Shown piece by piece: positions 55,061-64,000 of a DNA stretch of 64,000 bases (positions are counted from its first letter, which is position 1; every line of letters begins with the position of its first letter). The stretch lies in NCBI RefSeq assembly GCF_904849725.1, contig NC_058521.1:348500138-348564137 (forward strand), given 5' to 3'. The position numbers were made by a program, and so were the translations under genes. This DNA comes from Hordeum vulgare subsp. vulgare. Its lineage: Eukaryota > Streptophyta > Magnoliopsida > Poales > Poaceae. The notes beneath the pieces are model-generated. The model was not told where the DNA came from. It saw nothing but the letters and a program-made list of their open reading frames with translations, and ran no database searches.

Positions 55061-56165
55061 CACTTTTGGGATGACCCAAATCTTTATAAAAGGAGTAGAT
55101 GGTGTTATTAGATGTTGTATACCTGAGCATGAGCAGGAACAAATCCTAAGTAAGTGTCATTCCAAGGCCTAGGGAGGACACCACACCGATGACAGAACTG
55201 CACACAAGGTATTACAATCAGGTTTCTATTGGCCTACTCTTTCTAAAGATGCTCGTAAGTATGTCATTTCTTGTGATGAATGGCAAAGAATTGGTAATAC
55301 TGGTAAACGTCAGGAAATGTCTATGAACTATTCACTTTCCATTGAACGATTTGATGTTTGGGGATTTGACTTTGTGGGACCTTTTCCTTCCTCGAATGGA
55401 TATCCTCATATTCTAGTTGTTTTTGATTATGTTACTAAGTGGATTTAAGCTATTCCAACTAGTAGTGCTGATCATAACACTTCTATTGAAACTCTTAAAG
55501 AGATTATCTTTCCGAGGTTTGGTGTCCCTACATACTTAGTGCTTTCCGTAAACTTCTAGCTAAATATGATGTTAACCATAGAATTGGATCACCTTGTCAT
55601 CCTCAATTTAGTAGTCAAGTTGAACTAAGCAATCGAGAAATAAAATTAATCTTGCAGAAGACTGTCAATAGGTCCAGAAAGAATTGGTCTAAGAAACTTG
55701 ATGACGTGTTGCGGGCTTATAGGACTGCTTATAAGAATCCCATGGGGATGTCCCCATATAAAATAGTCTATGGAAAAGCTTGTGATTTACCTCTTGAGTT
55801 GGAATATAAGGCTTATTGGGCAATTAAAGAACATAATTATGATTTTAAAATTGCTGGTGAGAAGAGGTTATTTAATATTAGCCCACTCGATGAATGGATG
55901 ACACAAGCTTATGAAAATGCTAAGTAATTTAAAGAGAAGGTTAAAAGATGGCATGACAAGAGAATTCAAAAATGAGAATTCAATGTAGGCGACTTAGTGC
56001 TTTTGTACAATTCTTGTTATAGATTTTTTGCAGGGAGAGTCCTCTCCTAATGGGAAGGACCTTATGTTGTCGAGGAGATTTTTTGCTTGGGTGCTATAAA
56101 AGTTAATAACTTCAAATGCAAAACCCGAGAGTGGAGAATGCGCAAATAATCAAGCATTATATTTC
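55061..56165 (+). pseudogene. Integrase of Sabrina-like Gypsy, with RNase H deleted upstream
   Basis: The N-terminal part shows HFWDDPNLYK then GVDGVIRCCIPEHEQEQIL (frame shift at about 55090) and zinc-binding GGHHTDDRTAHKVLQSGFYW with SCDEWQRIG, where the second Cys of the pair has become Trp. FDVWGFDFVGPFPSSNGYPH supplies the first catalytic region. RIGSPCHPQFSSQVELSNRE supplies the region of the catalytic Glu, with SSQVEL in place of NGQ(A/V)E. KNWSKKLDDVLRAYRTAYKN and GMSPYKIVYGKACDLPLELE follow. The C terminus WEGPYVVEEI lies near 56055. The RNase H domain, normally between RT and this point, is absent. Stops at about 55450, 55550 and 55925. Confidence 0.85.
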
Positions 56166-56504
56166 AGGTACAGCCATTAACGAGGAAACAAATGTCATCC
56201 AAGTCATAACAATAGAGGAGCACATACAAGAAGTCTTCTGGAACACTCCAGAAACTTGAAACGGGGTAAATACATGGACCGGTCAGTAAAACGACTCCAA
56301 AAGTTCCAAAAACATATATTTTGTACTGGTTTTGTATTTTATAGAAAATAAAAAAATAAAACCGAGTCTACGGGACCCACGAGGGAGGCGTAAGCCAATA
56401 GGGCGCCCCCTGGACGCGCCCTGATAGCTTGTGGGGCCCTCGTACACCTCCCGCACTCTTAATCCTTCCCGAGCACGTACTCTTACCTAGAAAAATACAT
56501 TATG
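56166..56504 (+). other. Post-integrase region of Sabrina-like Gypsy, no gene
   Basis: Sequence after integrase includes a GC-rich block (56380-56450, CCCCTGGACGCGCCC) like those of Sabrina LTRs. It is cut at 56504 by the Helitron. I see no ORF. Confidence 0.5.
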
Positions 56505-56533
56505 CTAGTCGCCAACCCGTGCACTTGCACGGG
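56505..56533 (-). terminator. Helitron 3' hairpin and CTAG end
   Basis: The hairpin CCCGTGC-AAGT-GCACGGG on the - strand (56516-56533) is the rolling-circle termination signal. It is followed by TTGGCGACTAG. Confidence 0.8.
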
Positions 56534-58537
56534 CTAGTATCACTCTAAACACATAATATACCACAACAAAGGACTAAGTAGAAAATACTTAGGTTATTAG
56601 TAAACCTCCTTTGAGACCCTATGATCTCTAAGATGAGCATGTAAAAATAATAATCCATAAGATGCATGATGTTGGTGCATATATTTTTCAGCAAGAGAGA
56701 TTTTACACTTGGATAGAACATATGGTTCACAACTATATATAACAATTGTATGGCAACATAAATGTTCTCACAACCCGAGATGGAAACGACTAATATTGTT
56801 GATGGACCACACATATGGACGCTTTTTTATACTTCCAAAGCTTCACTAGGAATGAAATACACATTGCTAAAGGCAATGTAAAACTAAATGCAAAACAAAA
56901 TCCATTGAATTAAGATCCTTTTTTTCATTTTTGAAAAAATAAGGCATATAGATACTTCTGGAAAGGTTGCAAGTCGCAAAATACATCATGTTTTATGTCG
57001 AGGAACAACATAGGCAACAACACTAGGCAGAAAACGCATCCCATGGCTTTTGAGAATGGCTATGAAGTCAATAGTGTTCAATGAACTTACGAATTAAAGT
57101 ATAGAAAAAAGGATAATTCTAACATTGTCCCAGTCCTTAAACCATATTATAAAATAAGAGGAAAAAGTAATGCATTTTTCTAAATACTTTTGCAATCTCA
57201 CTATAAAAAAGGAAATACGTGTCATAATTTTACCTAGTTGTCGTAATCAAAAACTTTGTAATATCCTGTAGTGGTCATGTTATTGTCTAAATATTGCTAA
57301 TCTATCAGAATATTTGTTCTAAGAAGGATTACCACCCAAAAGAAATGGAGAACTCTACTGCGCCATGTAGACATATCAGTGGGTATAGTGAAGATGATTA
57401 GTAGTATCCCAAAATTAGTAACAACAAAACTTATCGGATTTAACATATATGTGAGAGGTCCTAATGGTACTAAATTGTATCTTATTTAGATTGGATACGA
57501 TTTTCTGTATCATAACTTATGATTTAGTGTCATTGTCAATAAGAACTTACGAAATCCAGTCATCTACAAAATTAGACCCATCTCAAGTATTTTTCCCATA
57601 ACAAACCAATAATGAACTAAAGCAGCAGGAATAGTAAATAAATTTTACTATTGCAAGTAGAGAGATACATATATAGCTCGTATACTTGATCACACCTTGT
57701 TACTATTGATTGCATATTCTATTCTCTCAAAATAAATTTGTGCATGGAGATTGCCTACACCAAAGCTATGAATAAACTGTTAGCTGATCACAAACAACTA
57801 GCGGAGATAACCCTGCATCTCGAGTCCTGTCATGAACCTAACATAGAGGGCCATGTTTATTACATAATCAAAGTACCTAGCATAAAGAAAACTAATCAGA
57901 AAGATATAAACAGAATCAGATGAAAGGCCATCATATCTCCTTTGGGGGAAAACTCAACAACATCAGCTTGGATAGGTGAACAGGTGATGACGGTAGCGCT
58001 AGCGGGATGGCACTTCATCTTGTGAGCTTAAGTTATAGAATCTTCATTTTCTTATCACTTTAAACGAATAATAAGTTGACCTATCATATGGAAAAACAAA
58101 TGCAAATTAAGAAAAATCAACCTCATTATTTATGTAAAAAAGAGGAGTTTAACATAGGGATACCTATGTTCCACGCTCTTGGTAGCCCTTGCAGGTGTAG
58201 AAAAAGGTCCTCGCCCACATGTATAGAAGCCAAATAAATAACTTACTAGAACTTGGCAAAATTCTACGTTCAGTATGCACCACTCCTCGTTGCATTTTGC
58301 CAGTAGAAATATGTAAATATTTTGAGGATCTTGGAGATAGATTAGAGAAATACAAATAGATAAATTGCATACACATTTTTAAAACACATGTGGTCTCCCT
58401 GTTAACGATACAATGGGTTTGGTGTAGCATAATACATCTCTAATTTTATGCATTGTGAAAAGCAACATATATCTCTACGGGTCAAGTATGCGCCACCCCA
58501 TGAACACCCTTGTTGGTCATGTTTCATCCGTACATGC
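56534..58537. other. Helitron interior, no recognised gene
   Basis: AT-rich DNA with scattered short frames; the longest + frame near 57738-57923 (61 codons) shows no family match by eye. It may hold decayed introns or gene pieces, but I cannot identify any. Confidence 0.5.
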
Positions 58538-59110
58538 ATGTCCTTGCATTCATGTTTCCACCAAAGTAGATTTTTTTAGAAAATCCACCAAAGTAGATGT
58601 GCTGGGTCAGGGCCAATGTCTGCAATCTGGGGCTTCTTCCAGCACAGGTTTCTTGGATCAAACTCAACTCGTGAGTGGGAAGAAGATTAATGATTCTACA
58701 CATAAATGTATAGAAGATGTGGAATTAGATTGAGATTAACATTTGTCGAGTTAGGGAAAGAAAGCTACAACTTAAGAGATGAGGAATTAGATGCAGATTA
58801 AGTGTTACCGCGCTAGAGAAGGAAGGCTACAGAAATTTGCATGTCCTTGAATCCATGGCATCCACCAAATTAGATGTGTTGGTGTACTAGATTAGGGTCG
58901 GCCTCTGCGATCTTCTCCTTCTTGCGGCAAAGGTTTCATGGATGGAACCAAATTCGCGACGGTGAGGAAGATTGAATATTTTGGGAAAAAAAGTGTACAA
59001 GATGATGAATTAGGTGGATGTTAGCCATTATCGTGCTAGGGAAGGAAAGCTACAACATAATAAATGGGAATTAGATGGAGATCTATTGTTGCCCTACTAG
59101 AGAAGGAAAG
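58538..59110. repeat. Degenerate tandem repeat in Helitron
   Basis: Two units of about 0.27-0.30 kb start TGCATGTCCTTG at about 58538 and 58839. They share CCACCAAA-TTAGATGTG, the TCTGC-ATCT block, and GGTTTC-TGGAT. Short GAATTAGATG-AGATTA and GAGAAGGAA-GCTAC phrases are repeated about four times up to 59110. The copies differ by indels and substitutions. Confidence 0.7.
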
Positions 59111-59599
59111 CAACATAATTTTTGGCAAGTTCAGCATTGGAGATGAGAGATTAATGGAGATTACGTGACATCTTTTTTTATATATAGAATCACATCTCCT
59201 CTTTATTGTATCACGATTAAAGGAGAAGGAAATTATGTGATGATATTTCTTATTTAAGGATGTGAGATATCTTTTTTTATGGGATGATCAATTTCTTTTT
59301 AACGGTGATTCAAGTGTTACTATTTTTGAGGAAATCAAGTATCGTGTGATATCTTTTTGTACATGGCATGTTCTGTTTAGTGTACTGTATGTGATTAAAG
59401 GAGAAGAAAATTCTATCTTGACATATTTACAATGAACTTATTCGTGGACTTTTAGCGATTATATATTATAAAAATCCTTTATCCCATAATTTTATTGGTA
59501 GATCTGAGCCGTAATAATTCGGTCCCACGAGATTAATGGCTCCTAATTTCTGATTAACGTGGTAATTTCTTGGGAGTCTCTAATTAGTATAAGTATAGA

Positions 59600-59791
59600 T
59601 ATACCCCGTGTGCTTTGACCATTGCATCGCGAGATTTTTCTCTTATCTAGTTTCCAACTGTGTTTTGACAAATTTAGATCACCTTGACTTAACCAAGCCC
59701 TACCAAGGACACGTTCTTTGAGAAGGTCATCAACCCCTACTTTCCGGAGGTGATGAAGCACCCTCAAGCCATTGTTATGCATGAGAGGGTG
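59600..59791 (+). pseudogene. Short retroelement ORF tail upstream of the second gag-protease element
   Basis: After a start-like TTGACTTAA at about 59684 a frame reads PSPTKDTFFEKVINPYFPEV then MKHPQAIVMHERV, ending in TGA where the next LTR begins. The start codon appears changed (TTG) and a stop follows it. It probably continues the Sabrina-like element interrupted by the Helitron, since such elements carry an extra ORF after integrase, but this is an inference. I do not recognise a conserved domain. Confidence 0.35.
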
Positions 59792-61440
59792 TGATACGTC
59801 CCAAACGTATCTATAATTTCTGCTTGTTCCATGATCTTTTCGGTGACGTTGTTATATGTTTTGCTACACTTTTATATCTTTTTACACATATTTGGTCTAA
59901 CCTACTAACTTAGTGCACACATGCTAGTTCCTGTCTGCTGATGTCTTTTTTTTCAAGGGTTTTTACCCAATTTTCCGAAGCCCCAAAAATCCCGAGAAAA
60001 TTATATAAAAATCAGCGTACCGGAAGCTTCCAGATCACCGAAGATGGGCCAGAGGGGGGCCAGGGCCTGCCGAGGTGACCTCCCGGCATGGCATGGCACC
60101 TGGCCGCGCCCACAGGCCGCCTGGGTGGGTCACACCTCTTCTGACGCCCTCCTTTGGCCTATATTTACTCCTCCGCGAGGAAACCCTTCCATCACATCTA
60201 GAATCATGATTTTCTCCATCGTTCCGTCACCGCAGCGCTTCCGAGATCGGGAGCGTCAGGAGACCTCTTCCCGGCACCCTCCAGAGGGAGATATGACCTC
60301 CGGGAGCTTCGCCACCGCCATGGACGCTTCCCGGACGTGTCGGGAGTAGTCCTACTTGGACCATGAGTCCATGACCAGTAGCTATGTGATGTCTTCTCTC
60401 CAATCTTGTGCTTCCATGATTATCCATTGTGAGTTGCCCTACATGAGAAAGGCATCTATGTAATTTTCCTCCTATTGCTATGCACGGTTTGTTGGGATCC
60501 AATGGATTATTAGATTATGTTCAGATTGTTATGAGGTATATATTTGATTCTCTTTTATATTATGTTCCTTAGTGATTCATGCATGTTCTCCGTTGCTCTT
60601 TATTGCTTTGGCCGAGTAGTAGATTGTAACTCCAAGAGGGAGCGTTATGCATGATTGTGGGTTCATGCCCCCTGATGTCTAGCCTGACTGACAGAAACAT
60701 GAGACTAGGGAATGTGTTGTTGCCACTAGGGAGAAAACATCAGTTCTTGTGACCACGGTTGCAAGGATTGTTTACCTTACGCATAGTTCGTTAATGCAGT
60801 TCTCCGTTGCTTTGAGTTTACACTTTGGGTGGGGCTCGCAACTTAATACCGTCAAGATGTTCTGGATTGATATCTCATGGTGGATGATTCGTAAGTAGAT
60901 GCTGATGAATAAACGATCTACTTGTCTTGGCGTACTGCCCATTACTATTGATCCTCTAACTTTCAAGTAGCATAATTAGCATTGTGGTGCATTTATAATT
61001 CTGTCAATTGCCCAGCTATAATTTGTTTACCCAAGCAGAGTTGTTTATCGTCTTTTGGGAGAGAGACATCACTAGTGAAGATCATTTGACTTCGGTCCAT
61101 ATCACCACCATTGCTTACACCTCCATCATTCACTACTTTTATTTACTTTTCCGTTGCAATCATTATCACTTTTCCCGCTTGCATTTTGATCCTTCGCAAA
61201 CTACAAGGCCGGAGAGATTGACAACCTCTCTGTACTCGTTGGGAGAAAACTTATTTGTGTGTGTGTAGGTCTACGTCTTCTGCTAGCGCCAGGGTAGGAG
61301 ACACCTACTTGTTCATCCTAGGAGTCCTCCTGGTTCGATAAACCTTAAAATCTTCGTGTAAGGGAAAACTTGCTGCTGACTACATCTCAACCTTCCACTT
61401 GGGGTGTCCAACGAGGAGCGAGAAGTATATATCGTCATCA
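59792..61440 (+). repeat. 5' LTR of gag-protease element, copy 2
   Basis: It starts TGATACGTCCCAAACGTATC and ends TATATATCGTCATCA. TATA-like CTATATTTAC lies at 60159-60168. Confidence 0.92.
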
Positions 61441-61452
61441 AGCAAAGCTTTC

Positions 61453-61469
61453 TGGCGACGTTGCCAGGA
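61453..61469 (+). promoter_or_regulatory. Primer binding site, copy 2
   Basis: TGGCGACGTTGCCAGGA, 12 bases after the LTR end. It has two or three changes from the family PBS. Confidence 0.8.
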
Positions 61470-61626
61470 ACTCCATTCTTCAAGATAGGGGAGTTGCACA
61501 CTATCTTTTACCTTTGCTTTTTAGTCTTGTTAGTTTACTTTCTAGTTTTTGCTTTAGAGTCTTATACCAAAAACCAGAAAAAAGATTAGTTAATTTTCTT
61601 TTAGTTGTTCTTCCTGCTTAGTCCAG

Positions 61627-61986
61627 TATGTTAGGGTTTGATGCTTTGAGGGAATCTGAGGTCCTAGATTTCCATCAAAGGAATGGAGAAAATATGAAGG
61701 AGGCTTGGTATAGAATTTCTGAAGCACATAAAAGAATTATGCCTTGGATACCTATCAAAATTTTGCTTAGAAATTTTTATCGTGCTATTTTTATTTAGTG
61801 TAAACAAACTCTTGATATTATAGCTGGAGGAGATTTTTTAGAGAGTGAAGAGGCTAGAGCTCTTGATATTATACATGGTCTATGTAAATAGCTATTCACG
61901 GTCGTGAATATGACACTATTACAGATGGACATGCCACCATTGAAAGGAAAATAGATGCTCTAGACTTAAGAGAAAGAGAGAAACCC
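61627..61986 (+). pseudogene. gag remnant of gag-protease element, copy 2
   Basis: The ATG at 61629 gives MLGFDALRESEVLDFHQRNG and ENMKEAWYRISEAHKRI, then LRNFYRAIFI before a stop. LDIIAGGDFLESEEARALDI follows in the next stretch. The segment E-x-(L/M)-KEAWYRI...LRNFY...LD-x-I-x-GG-x-F matches the C-terminal capsid part of Athila-type gag. The N-terminal half present in copy 1 appears to be deleted. Confidence 0.7.
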
Positions 61987-62462
61987 ATGGTTGATAAGAA
62001 AAATGTTTTGAAAATAGATGATGTTTGGGAGCCTTTTGTTAGAATTAGCATCTCTAACCAAGACTTCGTTGCTTATTGTGATGTTGGATCCATGGTTTCT
62101 ACAATGCCAAAAGTTATTTATGATTCTCTAAGCTATCTATACATGGAATTTTTTCATCTTATCATGAACATGTCATTGGTGATATTTCTGAAATCCAGGG
62201 AAAGGTAAAAGATGTCCAGGTTACATTCTTTAAAAGGAATGCAACTGTTGATTTCTTCATCATGAAGCCAAACCAAGGAAACATAGTACTTGGAAGGGAC
62301 TTCCTCCGAGCCATGAAAGGCTTCATTGAGATAGGTAAAGGACACATACACTTACGTGGGAAAGCGAAAGGTACGTACATGTTCCCTAGGAAAAATAAGG
62401 ATGAACTTGTTGAGGATCCGTTTGAAGCTTTTAATGATTCCAATGACTTTGGTGAATTTTGA
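61987..62462 (+). pseudogene. Aspartic protease of gag-protease element, copy 2
   Basis: MVDKKNVLKIDDVWEPFVRI leads to FVAYCDVGSMVSTMPKVIYD, with active-site D-V-G-S (about 62067-62090). After a frameshift near 62205 the frame continues MKPNQGNIVLGRDFLRAMKG and IEIGKGHIHLRGKAKGTYMF. It ends at 62462 and no RT lead-in follows. This confirms that protease is the last coding domain of the family in both copies. The catalytic Asp is kept. Confidence 0.78.
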
Positions 62463-64000
62463 TCCTCCTTTTTCCATCATGCCTAGCTCAAAGGCATAAA
62501 AGAAAGCGCTTGTTGGGAGGCAACCCAATTTGTTTTTACTTTCAGTTTTAGTGGTCTTGATGCTTGTTACTACTGTAGCAACATCATTGTATCTTTATTC
62601 TCAAGCTTTGTGCCAAGTTTTAGCCTCTGATTGCAAGAAAGTTCAAAAGTTGTGACATGCTGTCCAGAAACAAATTATGTCTGCTTGACAGAACAATTCG
62701 CCACACATCACCAGATCGTCTTTTCGATCTGAATTGTTTTGACAGAATGCACTATATAATTTTCTTTCTGGCATCTATTCAAAGTTTTTTTATTTGAGTT
62801 GCATAAGTACCCTGAAAAAATTATTTGCTACATGTTGTTCTATTTTTCAAAGATTCTGCCACGTTTTGCGTTTGCATCATTTTGCAACTCTTAAAATTTC
62901 TTTTCCTTTCCAAAAACCTTTTGGCAATCATAAGAAACAATAGCTTTTCATGAAAATCATTATTTCCAGTAGGTATTGAATTGTTTTATCATGGGTACTA
63001 ACCACTCTAATCAGCTTATGATGAGTTTCGTATGAAGGGAGTTTTCAAGTATGCGATGGGATATGGTGAAAGAAGATCCAGGAGTGTCAAGCGCTCAAGC
63101 TTGGGGATGCCCCCATCCACCCCCAAGAAATATTCAAGGAGACCCAAGCGTCTATGCTTGGGGATTCCCTCGTGCATCCCCTTCTCTATCAACAATGATC
63201 AGTTCATCCATCTCCATGCTATATTTTTATCACTTCATATGTTATGTGCTATACTTGGAGCGTCCCGCTCTTTAGTTTTTAGTTTGTTTTAGTTTTGCTT
63301 TCTGTTCATAACAAGTCGGAACCTATCCTACCTTTTTTGGGAGAGAAACACGCTCCATTCGATTCTAGAACACAACATAGGTTTTCATGCTTATCTTTTA
63401 GTGTATTCTTTATCTTTACTTAGATATTGTCATGCTTAGCTCTTATTTTTCATGCTTTATCTTTTTAAGAGCTATTATTTAGGTTGCTTTTGGAACTCTC
63501 TTGAGTTATCATGCTTATCTTGTTTAGAGAGTTGGCTCGTTGCACTGAGTTGTGTGTCTTGCATGAGTAGGTAATTGAGGTTGCTATTTAAGTATAGTAG
63601 TAACTTGCAATAGATTTGAGGTATTGATTTGAGTAATGTTTGGACTATTGGTGCCAACAGCTTGAGCCTATTAGTGATAGGTGACGTATTTTGGGAAATC
63701 TGTGTGTTTTTCAGAAATTAAAATTAGTTGAGAACTCTAGCTACTAAATTGACCGCTAACCTATGGTGGGGTTGGAATATATAGAGTACCCTGACGTTAC
63801 CATGAGTCGAGGATTGGCAAGGATAACGAAAGCCCCAAACACTCCTCCTCGGGGTACTTGTATCTTTGTGAATTTCCTAACTAGATAGAGAGTTACCGAT
63901 AATAAGTGTATGAGTTCTTCAGACTAATGTGAGTATTCGATTGTTGGCACTTCCACCATCCATATTTTGCTAGCCTCTTCGGTACCGTGCATTGCCCTTT
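62463..64000 (+). other. Conserved 3' non-coding region, copy 2
   Basis: No coding signal. It contains AAGCGCTTGTTGGGAGGCAA at about 62506, PPT-like motifs CAAGCTTGGGGATG at 63096-63109 and ATGCTTGGGGATT at 63154-63166. The window ends inside it. It matches about 39984-41500 in reverse complement. Confidence 0.7.

Larger units (their letters stand above)
50596..56504 (+). mobile_element. Athila/Sabrina-like Gypsy element, truncated
   Basis: A partial 5' LTR, a PBS, gag, protease, RT, a deleted RNase H and integrase lie in order on the + strand. RT before integrase defines Gypsy. The gag start and PBS context resemble Sabrina. The first part of the 5' LTR and the 3' LTR are missing; a Helitron interrupts the region after integrase at 56505. 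Coding frames are heavily broken. Confidence 0.82.
56505..59599 (-). mobile_element. Helitron, non-autonomous
   Basis: On the - strand the 5' end is TCTATACTTATACTAATTAG at 59599 and is preceded by A. The 3' end reads CCCGTGCAAGTGCACGGG, a hairpin with a 7-bp stem and 4-base loop, followed 7 bases later by CTAG at 56508-56505. TC at the 5' end, CTRR at the 3' end and a subterminal hairpin define Helitrons. The base after CTAG is C instead of the usual T, so one flank has mutated. There are no terminal inverted repeats. About 3.1 kb with no Rep/helicase domain, so it depended on another element. No recognised captured gene fragment. Confidence 0.82.
59792..64000 (+). mobile_element. Athila-lineage-like gag-protease element, copy 2, runs off window
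   Basis: A + strand copy of the family at 36963-45275. It has a 1649-bp 5' LTR, a PBS at 61453, degenerate gag, protease, then the conserved non-coding region. It is collinear with the reverse complement of 39984-45275 and stops at the window edge within the non-coding stretch. No RT, RNase H or integrase is seen between protease and that stretch. The left end TGATACGTCCCAAACGTATC is complete, which shows the terminus missing from copy 1. Confidence 0.88.

Overview
This window is intergenic DNA from a large grass genome. The families and their termini look like Triticeae (wheat, barley, rye and relatives), but that attribution rests on my recognition of repeat families and not on a search. 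I found no intact host gene, no tRNA or rRNA, and no bacterial-type feature. Almost every base belongs to a transposable element, and nearly all the coding sequence is broken by stops and frameshifts.

Most of the first 47.6 kb reads as one nested stack. The outermost unit is a + strand Gypsy element, probably Tat lineage. It appears at 1-1521 (gag/protease remnant), about 35350-36962 and 45276-47598 (a probable antisense accessory ORF, then a 3' LTR at 47061-47598). A Maximus/SIRE-like Copia element on the - strand sits inside it (1522 to about 33900, 5' LTR missing). Its 3' LTR was split by a CACTA transposon (2457-16997, TSD ACC). Inside the CACTA is a long non-coding, LARD-like element (4798-16842, TSD TTATT), and inside that a LINE (about 6723-13803). 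A second, BARE/Angela-like Copia element with two LTRs (19893-27319) interrupts the Maximus-like element downstream of its pol gene. A block of unclassified repeat covers about 33900-35350. A third LTR element, on the - strand with gag and protease but no reverse transcriptase (36963-45275, TSD AGCAT), splits the antisense ORF of the outer Gypsy.

The last 16 kb is a looser mosaic. It holds a + strand copy of the LARD-like family (47599-50595), a 5'-truncated Athila/Sabrina-like Gypsy with degenerate gag, protease, RT and integrase (50596-56504), a - strand Helitron (56505-59599), a short ORF tail, and a second gag-protease-only element in + orientation (59792 to the window end).

The points most worth following up are these: the gag-protease-only family, with two copies lacking RT and carrying PPT-like motifs inside the element; a deleted CACTA that keeps a viroplasmin-like domain with a hydrophobic tail; accessory ORFs downstream of pol in two families; and clusters of CGGTACAACCG-type motifs that face opposite ways in the LTR and interior of the Maximus-like element. 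I found no clearly new biological system.
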